From contig NZ_BRXR01000001.1 in the NCBI RefSeq assembly GCF_026012015.1, positions 3,931,501-3,995,500 on the forward strand: a stretch of DNA of 64,000 nt. The letters are read 5' to 3'. The position numbers and the translations under genes were made by a program. Origin of the DNA: Clostridium omnivorum (lineage in GTDB: Bacteria; Bacillota; Clostridia; Clostridiales; Clostridiaceae). This document shows, piece by piece, positions 1 through 7,162 of the stretch. How positions within the stretch are numbered: the stretch's first letter is position 1; the number at the start of each line of letters is the position of its first letter. The notes beneath the pieces were generated by a model, which was not told the DNA's origin, ran no database searches, and saw only the letters and a program-made list of their open reading frames with translations.

Positions 1-30
1 CGGAAAAAGGTTAATTTTAGGCTTAGTTTT

Positions 31-495
31 CTATTAATATATATGAGGGAGTAGTTTTAACAAAATAGGTGGATTTCAGCTTCAAAACGCTATTTATATA
101 TATGAGGGGACAAAATAAGTAGATTTTAATCCTACTTTTCTATTTATATATATGTGAGAGTAATCGCAGAAAACAAGTCAAATAACACTTGAAAACTCCC
201 TATATATTATATAAGGGATAAGTATTATTCCAAAGAAAATTTCACAACAATACAAATTAAAGTTATAAAGATTGGTTTTATTTAACCAAAGCAAAAGGTG
301 ATTATAAACAGTGTTCATCTTGTGGACAAGTTAAATTAGCAAATGAACATTATTTCAGAAAACATTCAAAAACAAAAAATGGACTACAAAGTCGATGTAG
401 AGAATGTGAGCAAAAGTCAGATAAAGAGAGAAAAAGTAGTTTTTAACGGAAATAGGTAGATTTTGTCGTTAAAACTCTATTTATATATATGAGGG
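31..495. repeat. Degenerate ~50-bp repeat array at left edge
   Basis: The core CTATTTATATATATGAGGG, or a one- or two-base variant, starts at about 31, 90, 140 and 477. The three later cores follow an AATAGGTAGATTTT-like box lying about 25-30 bp upstream. A weaker, nearly palindromic relative (CCCTATATATTATATAAGGG) lies near 199-218. Copies 2 and 3 are almost tandem, with a 50-bp period. The array probably continues left of the window. Function is not recognised; binding sites for an element-encoded protein are an inference. Confidence 0.6.
261..446 (+). pseudogene. Remnant of a small zinc-ribbon protein
   Basis: An open frame of 61 codons without a usable start codon (a TAA lies directly upstream at 258-260) encodes a CxxC...CxxC protein. 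The cysteine pairs are CSSC and CREC, separated by a lysine-rich stretch with the pattern K...HYF.K....K.GL...C. This layout is common in the N-terminal zinc ribbon of phage and intron HNH or endonuclease-VII-like proteins. The fragment lies inside the left repeat array, so it looks like the broken end of a mobile-element gene. An unusual start or a frameshift upstream cannot be excluded. Confidence 0.45.
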
Positions 496-602
496 CATGT
501 AAATAAAATTTCGATTTTATAAAAAATGTACATATTTGCAACTAATGAATATCTCGCTTTTTAAATATAAATGCTTCTTTTATAAGTCATTTATCGACTT
601 TA

Positions 603-632
603 GAGTAGATGTAAAAATCTACTCATTTTTTT
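603..632 (+). terminator. Rho-independent terminator
   Basis: An 8-bp stem, GAGTAGAT/ATCTACTC, with a 6-nt loop is followed by a run of seven T. It closes whatever is transcribed from the left repeat region and isolates the regulator gene at 673. Confidence 0.65.
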
Positions 633-672
633 ATTTGATTTAAAGTCCAATATTAGACAAAGGAGGGATACT

Positions 673-870
673 ATGATTTTAAATCTTACTGATAGAGAAT
701 ATTACAGATTAATGAGAAAACGCTATAACATCAAATTAAAAGCAATATCAGATTACATTGGCTGTTCTTTAAGTCTTTTATCAAAGTATGAAAAAGGACA
801 ACGTGAGTTATCAAAAGATAAATTAAAACTTTATATCAAGTTTATAAATGATTTTATTAAGAGCATTTAA
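673..870 (+). CDS. Small XRE-family helix-turn-helix regulator
   Basis: A 65-residue protein made of little more than one Cro/C1-type helix-turn-helix. The residues around 20-45 (KAISDYIGCSLSLLSKYEKG) show the usual 'act like a switch, then SxLSxYExG' pattern of XRE repressors. A strong AGGAGGG lies 5 nt before the ATG. Proteins of this size typically bind operators in plasmids, phages and conjugative elements as repressor or copy-control factors; its target here is unknown, but the adjacent repeats are candidates. It is followed closely by the 935 gene on the same strand. Confidence 0.75.
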   Translation: MILNLTDREYYRLMRKRYNIKLKAISDYIGCSLSLLSKYEKGQRELSKDKLKLYIKFINDFIKSI

Positions 871-934
871 AGCTATGGCAAAGAAGCATAGAAGATGTAA
901 TGGCAAATATGAAATTAAATAAGGAGTGAATAAA

Positions 935-1630
935 ATGTATTATCAACTATTATATTTAAATGATGAAAATGAAGTAACTATAAACGAATTTGAAACAAGA
1001 ACTTATGATTTTAGCACTGAATTTGCAATCGTTTTATTTGATAATTCAAAAAAACCTTTTGCATTTATTGAATTGGAATACTCAATAATTGATAAGGCAT
1101 TAGGGCATACTATAACGCTAAATGAAGTAATTAGTACATTAAAGGATTTTGGATTTGACAAGCTAACTTCTAATAAATCAGCTAAAAAATTAAGAGAAGA
1201 AGTAGAAAAGAGAACGGATATATGTTATGTAAATAATCGCACAAAGGAAGTGCGCGATTATTACAATCCAATCAAAGATTCAACAGTTCCTAGGTCAGTT
1301 TATAATTTAAAAATTATAGATTTAAAAACCAAAGAAGAATTACTTTTTATTGAAAATTGTCTGTTCAATATGGAAAACCCACCTTATCGAATTATTGCAA
1401 ACGGCATAAAGGATTATACAATAGATTATTGCGAAACAAAAGAATATGAGGAAGAATGTAAACTTGAACAAGAAAAAATTCAAAGGCAAAAGCAAGAAGA
1501 AATAAAACTAAAAGAGCAAGAAAGAATAAGAGCAGAAGCTACTCAATTAGTCAGAGAGGAAGAAACAAAAAGAATAGAGGAATTAATTGAAATGAAGATT
1601 AAGGAACTGCAAAAACAAGAGAGTGTTTAA
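935..1630 (+). CDS. Unrecognised element protein with C-terminal coiled coil
   Basis: A 231-residue acidic protein that I do not recognise. The first ~180 residues look globular with alternating beta and alpha segments. Residues ~180-231 are a continuous E/K/Q/R-rich helix, probably a coiled coil. There is no signal peptide or membrane segment. The frame also opens at a GTG at 926, but that codon lies inside the ribosome binding site (AAGGAG, 921-926), so the ATG at 935 is the likely start. The stop codon falls inside the loop of a strong terminator hairpin. Position between an XRE regulator and a replication-type gene suggests an accessory-element function. Confidence 0.6.
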   Translation: MYYQLLYLNDENEVTINEFETRTYDFSTEFAIVLFDNSKKPFAFIELEYSIIDKALGHTITLNEVISTLKDFGFDKLTSNKSAKKLREEVEKRTDICYVNNRTKEVRDYYNPIKDSTVPRSVYNLKIIDLKTKEELLFIENCLFNMENPPYRIIANGIKDYTIDYCETKEYEEECKLEQEKIQRQKQEEIKLKEQERIRAEATQLVREEETKRIEELIEMKIKELQKQESV

Positions 1631-1645
1631 TTACTCTCTTGTTTT
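1612..1645 (+). terminator. Terminator overlapping the end of the 935 gene
   Basis: The perfect 13-bp inverted repeat AAAACAAGAGAGT / ACTCTCTTGTTTT encloses an 8-nt loop that contains the TAA stop codon. The right arm ends in TTTT. Confidence 0.7.
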
Positions 1646-1930
1646 CTAACTTACGATTATAACCTTTAGTATCTATTTTAATATATCTTAAAAGACTATT
1701 AATCGGTATAGTATACTCTATACTATTTCTTTTCCCATATGACAGTAGAATAGTACAGACTTGAACCGTTCTCCCGTCAAGGTTCTTGACTCGCAATAAT
1801 AGAAATGAATAGAAGTCAATGAAAAAGAAACAAGAAAGAACATTTTTTATTTCGCTTTTTCAGATGAAATTCTGAAAGAAGTTACTATTTATAATACATT
1901 GAGAAAGAGCAAAGGAATTACTTTAGGTGT
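1646..1930. other. Intergenic stretch, no convincing gene
   Basis: Between the terminator at 1645 and the 44-bp repeats I see no start codon with a ribosome binding site. Two open frames exist. A minus-strand frame overlaps the terminator. A plus-strand frame of about 40 codons ends at the TAA within 1931-1934, has no ATG, and could be a degraded gene tail. A small dyad GAACC...GGTTC lies near 1762-1784. Confidence 0.4.
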
Positions 1931-2062
1931 GTAAAAAACGTACTAAAATTGAATAAAAATTACACACCTAATATGTAAAAAACATACTAAAACAATACAC
2001 AAATTACACACCTAATATGTAAAAACTGTGCAAAATTAGTACGGGGATTACACACAAACTAA
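1923..2062. repeat. Iteron-like array, three 44-bp direct repeats
   Basis: The blocks GTAAAAAACGTACTAAAA, GTAAAAAACATACTAAAA and GTAAAAACTGTGCAAAA start at 1931, 1975 and 2019. ATTACACACCTAATATG-like blocks start at 1959, 2003 and 2047. Both series therefore repeat every 44 bp. The left end carries an inverted copy, TTAGGTGTGTAA (1923-1934), opposite TTACACACCTAA (1960-1971). Regularly spaced direct repeats just upstream of a replication-type gene are typical of plasmid iterons or of an initiator's autoregulatory sites; that role is inferred. Confidence 0.65.
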
Positions 2063-2103
2063 TATATCTATACAATACTAATAAATCTATACTATTACTA
2101 CTC

Positions 2104-2127
2104 AACACCCTTCGGGTGTTTTTTTAA
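2104..2127 (+). terminator. Orphan terminator upstream of replication-type gene
   Basis: The compact hairpin AACACCC-TTC-GGGTGTT is followed by TTTTTTT, a textbook rho-independent terminator. No protein gene lies between it and the previous terminator at 1645, so it either protects the 2185 gene from read-through or ends a small RNA made from the repeat region. Confidence 0.8.
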
Positions 2128-2184
2128 TTAGCATAGTTTTTGGTTTTCTTTTTCAAATAAAAATCTTATTTTAAAGGAGTGTTT

Positions 2185-3249
2185 ATGTTGAACTATATTA
2201 TAATACAAAAAGATATTTATAAACAATTGACAGAAGATGAATTTTTAATTTACTGTTTTGCAAGATTTGAAATGAAAGTACTAGAAGATTATACTTTCTC
2301 TAGTAGTATTCTAAACTATAAACTAAATGCCACAACAACAAGAGCAAGAAAAAGGCTTAATATTGCAACTAAAGGTTTGATTGAAAAGGGATTACTTCAA
2401 AGTCCTATTGATGATGTCTACATTATCAATAAAACAGAAAATATAGGCTATTATTTTGTATTGTATGATATTGAATTTGAAGCCTTAAAAAGTAATAGTA
2501 ATTTATTAAGATACTTTTGCTTTTTAGTAACTTGCTTAGATAATAAAACACATCAATTTACTATGGCAAATAGCTTTATTCAAAATGGATTTAATGCTTT
2601 ATATCCAGAGAAAAAAACAAATATATCTAATAAAACAGTTATTCTGAATAATGATACATTGACAAAGCTAAATCTAATTGAAGTAATTAAACAAGGTGAG
2701 AATAGAAGCAATATCATTAAAAGAGTTCATATTGCAGAAGATTATAAAAACAGAACAAATGAAGTTAAAGCAAAAGATACTTCTATCATTGAAAAAGAAG
2801 CTAATTCTAAAGTTACTCAATCAGTAATAAAAGAAAATAAATCTACTATAGATGAAAAAGAAGTAAACAAACGTTATGCAGAAGCAATTGGAATTGCTGA
2901 AAGTGAAATTAATATACGCAAAGACCAATATGAGATAATTGATAAAGTAGGACTAGATAATTTTATTATAATAGCAAAAGATTGTATGCCTAAGTATCAC
3001 TATATATTTGAAAATCAAAATACTACACCTCAACAAAAATCAGGAATATTCATTGGAATGTTAATAAAAAACAATGAATTAGAAAAAGGATTGGAAGATA
3101 TAAAAAGCAGAGAAGAAGAACGACAACGGTGTAATCTTTCAGAAGCAGAAATAGAAAATATGCTACGATATACTGATAATAATAATATACAATCTCCAAA
3201 ACCTCAATTAACAGATTTAAGTTGGGCGTTAGATGAATTTAACTACTAG
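2185..3249 (+). CDS. Putative replication initiator-like winged-helix protein
   Basis: A 354-residue protein. Residues ~10-75 are helical and resemble a winged helix-turn-helix (TEDEF.IYCFARFE..., then KLNATTTRARKRLNIATK and IEKGLL), as in plasmid and phage replication initiators and DnaD-like proteins. A charged, probably disordered linker (about 195-230) separates it from a helical C-terminal region. ATG 2185 is preferred over the upstream GTG at 2179, which overlaps AAAGGAG. The iteron-like repeats and a terminator lie directly upstream, which supports a replication or partition role. I cannot name the family with certainty; a transcriptional regulator is the alternative. Confidence 0.55.
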   Translation: MLNYIIIQKDIYKQLTEDEFLIYCFARFEMKVLEDYTFSSSILNYKLNATTTRARKRLNIATKGLIEKGLLQSPIDDVYIINKTENIGYYFVLYDIEFEALKSNSNLLRYFCFLVTCLDNKTHQFTMANSFIQNGFNALYPEKKTNISNKTVILNNDTLTKLNLIEVIKQGENRSNIIKRVHIAEDYKNRTNEVKAKDTSIIEKEANSKVTQSVIKENKSTIDEKEVNKRYAEAIGIAESEINIRKDQYEIIDKVGLDNFIIIAKDCMPKYHYIFENQNTTPQQKSGIFIGMLIKNNELEKGLEDIKSREEERQRCNLSEAEIENMLRYTDNNNIQSPKPQLTDLSWALDEFNY

Positions 3250-3290
3250 AATGGAAATTATATTATTAACATAAAAGGAGTAGATGATTT

Positions 3291-3470
3291 ATGAAAAAAG
3301 CATTTTTAAGAGTTAAGAGAGCATTTACAAAGAAAAACGATAATAACATTTATGACAGAGCAGAAGGATTTAAAAAGGAACTAGAACATATTATAAAAGA
3401 AACAATATTAAGCCTAGAAGAAAATTTAAGAAATACTAAAGAAGCATTAAATGATATTAGAACTATGTAA
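3291..3470 (+). CDS. Small charged helical protein
   Basis: A 59-residue open frame with ATG at 3291 and AAAAGGAG ten bases upstream. It starts with a basic stretch (MKKAFLRVKRAFTKK) and continues as a probable amphipathic or coiled-coil helix rich in E, K and L. It lies 41 bp after the replication-type gene on the same strand, probably in the same transcript. I do not recognise it; small helical partner proteins are common beside plasmid replication genes. Confidence 0.5.
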   Translation: MKKAFLRVKRAFTKKNDNNIYDRAEGFKKELEHIIKETILSLEENLRNTKEALNDIRTM

Positions 3471-3596
3471 GAGCATATATAGAGGATATACAGAGATATA
3501 GAAGAAGTATAATAGATAGGGCGAAGATGGCGTAGAGGGTGAATAGAGTTTAAAAAGGCTTAAATCAAGTCTGTTGTTATTCACTCCGTTTTCACT

Positions 3597-3682
3597 GTTA
3601 TAAATTACGACCCTACTTTGTTATTTTTGCGATGAAGTGTTATTGTGTTATAAAATACGATAAAGTGTATTATTTACGATGA
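3597..3682. repeat. Second short repeat cluster
   Basis: Related blocks occur at 3597 (GTTATAAATTACGA), 3620 (GTTATTTTTGCGATGAAGTG), 3647 (GTTATAAAATACGATAAAGTG) and about 3667 (GTATTATTTACGATG), spaced 20-27 bp. They share a GTTATWWWWWACGAT core. They are different from the 44-bp units upstream of the replication-type gene and could be another set of initiator or partition-protein sites. Confidence 0.5.
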
Positions 3683-3959
3683 TTTATTAATGGGTATCAG
3701 TTATATATCTTAATGATTATTGAAATAGCGGAACAAAAATTAAGGCTAATTGATAACTATTATAAATACTTATTTAATAAGAATAAATGTATAAAAATAT
3801 GAATATTAGTGTATGAAACAATACAAACACGCATATCTATACAAAATGAAAATGTATAAATAAAATAAGTATACAAAATGAAATTGGCTTTATATTTTCA
3901 TTGATTAAGAATATAGCATTTTCAATGTTTCTAGAGATTTTGAAAGGATGGATAAATAC

Positions 3960-3991
3960 GAATTTCGCAAAATGATAATTTAGCGAAATTC
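3960..3991. promoter_or_regulatory. Perfect 9-bp inverted repeat
   Basis: GAATTTCGC (3960-3968) and GCGAAATTC (3983-3991) are perfect complements around a 14-nt A/T-rich loop. There is no T-tract, so an operator or an RNA hairpin is more likely than a terminator. Confidence 0.4.
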
Positions 3992-4072
3992 AAAAGAGAA
4001 GAAATATATAATAATGAAAGAACTCAATAAAGTTATAAGAATATTAAAAAGAAAATATAAAAAAGGATAAAC

Positions 4073-4109
4073 AAGAACTAGGCAAAAAAGTCTAGTTCTT
4101 TCTTTTTTA
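4073..4109 (+). terminator. Rho-independent terminator
   Basis: The stem AAGAACTAG/CTAGTTCTT (4073-4081, 4092-4100) with a short loop is followed by TCTTTTTT. No clear gene precedes it apart from a possible 18-codon frame. Confidence 0.65.
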
Positions 4110-4236
4110 AAGATAGGAGGGAGAGGGGATAGTTAAAATCTAAGTAAGGACTTTATATTTGTAGGGGTGCTAGAGTACATCTACTCGGACGCTCTCAAAA
4201 GGTTGAAAGGCAAGAAAGGTCGGAAGGAAAATAAAA

Positions 4237-4815
4237 ATGAAAGAAGGATTTATAATGACAAACAGATTTTCCGATTTTAATTCTTGCAAGAGAATTGAAG
4301 AAAATCCAACTACAAGGAGGGTTTTAGATAATTTCTATAGAACTTTAGGTTATGATTTCGAAAGAGTTGACTTTGATAAAGATTACCAGAGCAGAGCATT
4401 ACAATACAAAGGAGTAGATGTAATACTTTATAAAGATGGTGGGAGTTTATATGTTGATGAAAAAGTAACTACAAAAGAATTTAAAGGAGATATATTGCTT
4501 GAAATAGGAAATGCAAATAAACAAGGTTGGGCTTTGAATGAAAAGTATTTGACCAATGTAGTATTGTTCTATTATACAAATAAAATTATTTTAATTGAGT
4601 ATGATTCACTTAGAGTATATTTACAAAGTAATTTATTTTTTCTAAATGCAAAATACAAAGTAATAACGTCAGACAATGGAAAACAAAATGTAATAATTCC
4701 ACTTGAAGTATTACAAAGAGAACTTTATTCCTCTATTTGTACAAATACAGTAAAAGTATTTGATACAATTGAATATTGTAGTGATGAAGAAAAAATATTA
4801 AGTTTATTTAAATAG
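4237..4815 (+). CDS. Small PD-(D/E)xK nuclease-like protein
   Basis: A 192-residue soluble protein. The segment at residues 59-76, with GVD then a hydrophobic strand and DEK, fits the core of the PD-(D/E)xK nuclease fold: D61 followed 13 residues later by D74-x-K76 on a beta strand (LYVDEKV). The rest alternates strands and helices and has no membrane segment. The family assignment is inferred from this motif only. ATG 4237 has GGAAGGA upstream; an alternative in-frame ATG at 4255 has its own GAAGGA, so either may be used. It is a single-gene unit closed by its own terminator, next to tRNA-Leu at the edge of the accessory region. Confidence 0.5.
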   Translation: MKEGFIMTNRFSDFNSCKRIEENPTTRRVLDNFYRTLGYDFERVDFDKDYQSRALQYKGVDVILYKDGGSLYVDEKVTTKEFKGDILLEIGNANKQGWALNEKYLTNVVLFYYTNKIILIEYDSLRVYLQSNLFFLNAKYKVITSDNGKQNVIIPLEVLQRELYSSICTNTVKVFDTIEYCSDEEKILSLFK

Positions 4816-4846
4816 GAGATGGAGAAAAGTCCATCTCTATATTTTT
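4816..4846 (+). terminator. Terminator of the nuclease-like gene
   Basis: GAGATGGA / TCCATCTC stem with a 6-nt loop right after the stop codon, then TATATTTTT. Confidence 0.7.
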
Positions 4847-4956
4847 AATACTACTTGAAAAAGTGTTGAAAACAGTATATACTTATACGTGTAAAAAATA
4901 TAGGCAACGTGTTCGAGAGTTATCATAAGACACGTGCATAAAGCTAGTAAAATCAT

Positions 4957-5038
4957 GCGGATGTGGCGGAATGGCAGACGCGCACGTTTGAGGGGCGTGT
5001 GGGAGACCATACGGGTTCAAGTCCCGTCATCCGCACCA
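4957..5038 (+). tRNA. tRNA-Leu (anticodon GAG)
   Basis: An 82-nt gene with an acceptor stem GCGGATG pairing with CATCCGC, an encoded CCA end, a T-arm with GGTTCAAGTCC, a long variable arm typical of leucine tRNA, and an anticodon loop TTGAGGG. The anticodon GAG reads CTC/CTT codons. It marks the border between the accessory DNA on its 5' side and the chromosomal backbone. Confidence 0.95.
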
Positions 5039-5046
5039 TAGAGAAT

Positions 5047-5081
5047 AAAAAATACCAATGCTTAAAAGCTTGGTATTTTTT
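5047..5081 (+). terminator. Terminator after tRNA-Leu
   Basis: AAAAAATACCAA pairs with TTGGTATTTTTT, with an inner A/T-rich loop, starting 9 nt after the tRNA CCA end. Confidence 0.75.
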
Positions 5082-5125
5082 ATTATGTAAAGATATAACA
5101 ATTTATTTATCTTATACTGTAAATG

Positions 5126-5156
5126 AAAAACCTCGGGCAGACATCCCGAGGTTTTT
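5126..5156. terminator. Bidirectional terminator
   Basis: AAAAACCTCGGG / CCCGAGGTTTTT with a 7-nt loop. It works for the minus-strand gene at 5166-5408 and is symmetrical enough to stop read-through from tRNA-Leu. Confidence 0.75.
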
Positions 5157-5165
5157 ATACTTAAT

Positions 5166-5408
5166 TTAATTAAATCCCATTCTTTCAAAATATTCATCCA
5201 TGGACATCTTTCCACCTTTAGGAGCTTCTGAACCACCGATTTTAAAGAGTTCCTCCTCAGTTTTACAATTCATAATAATATCCACCGATCTTAAAGGTCT
5301 TTCTCCAATAGGTCTTCTCACAACGTATTCAACTGATGCTGTATATACATAAAATCTATTAAAGAACTTTTCTGTACCATGAAATCTAACTTTTCTAATA
5401 CTAAGCAT
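5166..5408 (-). CDS. Small conserved-looking protein, unknown function
   Basis: An 80-residue protein encoded alone on the minus strand, with AGAGGGA upstream of its ATG and its own terminator 10 bp after the stop. It starts with a strand-rich half (IRKVRFHGTEKFF...VYTASVEYVVRRP) and ends with a helical, glycine-containing tail (GGSEAPKGGKMSMDEYFERM). No membrane segment or metal motif is visible. I do not recognise the family. The clean transcription unit argues that it is a real gene. Confidence 0.6.
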   Translation of the reverse strand: MLSIRKVRFHGTEKFFNRFYVYTASVEYVVRRPIGERPLRSVDIIMNCKTEEELFKIGGSEAPKGGKMSMDEYFERMGFN

Positions 5409-5605
5409 ATTTATCCCTCTTTCTAACCATAGCGTTTAAGTCCATTTATAAAAATAAATGATATAAGTCAAAAGTGTTATTGATTCTATTTTATATGAAT
5501 TGAAAAAATATTGCAATTACTAATAATGGTTCTTGTATATAAAATAATTATGTTTAGGAATAAAATAATTTATCTGCCATAATGTTCAATAATACAGAAT
5601 GAAAA

Positions 5606-5626
5606 AAACAGGGGATACCCCTGTTT
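5606..5626 (-). terminator. Terminator of pepA
   Basis: AAACAGGGG-ATA-CCCCTGTTT; on the minus strand it is followed by TTTT and overlaps the pepA stop codon. Confidence 0.75.
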
Positions 5627-7019
5627 ATGTTGTAAGATATTCTATTAATGTTCTAGTAGGAATTCCCGTTGCACCTCTATCATAAAAATCAGAACCTGAG
5701 CTAGAAGCAGCACATCCAGCTATATCTAGGTGTGCAAAGTTAACATCTTCTGCAAAGCTTTGAAGGAATAAACCAGCAACAATTGCACCACAATCAGTAC
5801 CTGAATTTCTCATGTCAGCACTATCGGTTTTCAATTGTTCCATATACTCCTCATTATCTGGCATTCTCCATAAGTTTTCCCCAACTGATTTGCCGCAGTC
5901 AATGAGGGTTTTAGATAAGGAATCAGAGTTGCTAAGCATTCCTACATTAATGCCGCCCAGGAAGTTAGCACAAGATCCAGTCAAAGTAGCAATATCAATA
6001 ATTGTTGTGGCTCCTAATTCCTTTGCGTATGTAATGGCATCACAAAGTATTAGCCTTCCTTCTGCATCTGTAGATATAATTTGAACTGTTTTACCGCTAT
6101 AAGTAGTTAGAACATCTCCAGGTTTAAATGCATTACCTGAAGGCATATTTTCAGCAGTAGGAATTAGTGCAATTATATTTTTCTTTGGCTTCAATTTTGA
6201 AGCTGCCTTCATTAATCCAAGCACTGAAGCAGCCCCAGCCATATCAGTAACCATAGCTTCCATACCTTTGCTAGGCTTTAATGAAATTCCACCACTATCA
6301 AAAGTAATTCCCTTACCTACTACAGCAGTAATTTCTTTGCTTTCAGCATCTCCAAAATACTGCATTATAATCAACCTAGGGCTATGTATGCTGCCTTTTC
6401 CAACACTCAAAATGCCATTCATACCAAGCTGCTCAAGCATGTATTTATCTATAATTTTCAAATCTAGATTTTCTTCTTTTGCAAGATTTTCGGATTGTTG
6501 AGCAAGATATTTAGGAGTAACATAATTTGAAGGCATATTTACTAGATTTCTAGTAAAGTTTACTGCACTTCCTACTATTAATCCTTTAGTTATAGAATCC
6601 CTATTTTGGGACACTATATTTAATTTTTGTAGCTTGATTTTTTCTTCGTTATGTTTAATTCCATTGAATTTATACGTTGCTAGTTCAATGGCTTGACCAA
6701 GGGCATATCCAAAATCCTCGTGAAAATTATCTAAGATATCTAGTTCAGTTAAGGAGTCTTTTAATGATTTAATAGCGTAGCCTAGACCTTTAAGTAGTTT
6801 TGTTGAATTGAATTCCTCAGTGCTTCCTAGACCTAAAATAAATATTTTTTCATATTCATTTTGACCAAGAGTGTTTATAATTTCTAATTCTTTGTACTCA
6901 CCTTTGCTAGTGGAGTACTTCAGAATATCCATAAGCTCCTCAGGATAAGTAAGTTCAAAATTATTAAACTTAAAGATAAGTAAATTTGAATACATTCTAC
7001 TATCATTTACACCAATCAT
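5625..7019 (-). CDS. pepA: Leucyl aminopeptidase (M17 family)
   Basis: A 464-residue cytosolic two-metal aminopeptidase that removes N-terminal residues during peptide turnover. The C-terminal catalytic domain carries the family signatures: KGITFDSGG at about 236-244 (metal-binding Lys and Asp) and STDAEGRL at about 316-323 (metal ligands Asp and Glu and the catalytic Arg region). The N-terminal ~170 residues are the more variable M17 domain. The ATG at 7019 is chosen because GGAGGTG sits just upstream; an in-frame GTG at 7034 lies within that site. The gene is monocistronic and divergent from the acetyltransferase gene. Confidence 0.92.
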   Translation of the reverse strand: MIGVNDSRMYSNLLIFKFNNFELTYPEELMDILKYSTSKGEYKELEIINTLGQNEYEKIFILGLGSTEEFNSTKLLKGLGYAIKSLKDSLTELDILDNFHEDFGYALGQAIELATYKFNGIKHNEEKIKLQKLNIVSQNRDSITKGLIVGSAVNFTRNLVNMPSNYVTPKYLAQQSENLAKEENLDLKIIDKYMLEQLGMNGILSVGKGSIHSPRLIIMQYFGDAESKEITAVVGKGITFDSGGISLKPSKGMEAMVTDMAGAASVLGLMKAASKLKPKKNIIALIPTAENMPSGNAFKPGDVLTTYSGKTVQIISTDAEGRLILCDAITYAKELGATTIIDIATLTGSCANFLGGINVGMLSNSDSLSKTLIDCGKSVGENLWRMPDNEEYMEQLKTDSADMRNSGTDCGAIVAGLFLQSFAEDVNFAHLDIAGCAASSSGSDFYDRGATGIPTRTLIEYLTT

Positions 7020-7162
7020 GTTATGCACCTCCACGAATATAATAACATACTTGCAATAAAATGTTTATACTTATTTTTACATAAATAAAAATGTAAAGTT
7101 TATTAAAAAAAAGGAATTTAAAATTAAATGTAGAATAAAAATTCGTAGGAAGAGGTGAATTT

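Larger units (their letters stand above)
3471..4236. other. AT-rich intergenic region with short repeats
   Basis: There is no convincing gene in this stretch. It contains the repeat cluster at 3597-3682, two copies of TATACAAAATGAAA (near 3837 and 3881), the dyad at 3960-3991, and a terminator at 4073-4109. An 18-codon frame (MKELNKVIRILKRKYKKG, ATG near 4014) precedes that terminator and could encode a small peptide, but its ribosome binding site is weak. A locally G+C-rich stretch (about 4163-4232) forms the leader of the 4237 gene. Confidence 0.5.

Noticed and set aside
31-495. Left repeat array as a CRISPR
   Set aside because: Repeats are imperfect, spacing varies (50, 59 and more than 300 bp), spacers are only ~13 bp between conserved blocks, and no cas gene is in the window.
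1599-1796. Minus-strand open frame of 65 codons
   Set aside because: It overlaps the strong terminator of the 935 gene, has no ribosome binding site and resembles no family I know.
4957-5038. tRNA-Leu 3' end duplicated as an attachment site
   Set aside because: I found no second copy of the tRNA 3' end anywhere in the first 5 kb; a copy beyond the left edge cannot be excluded.
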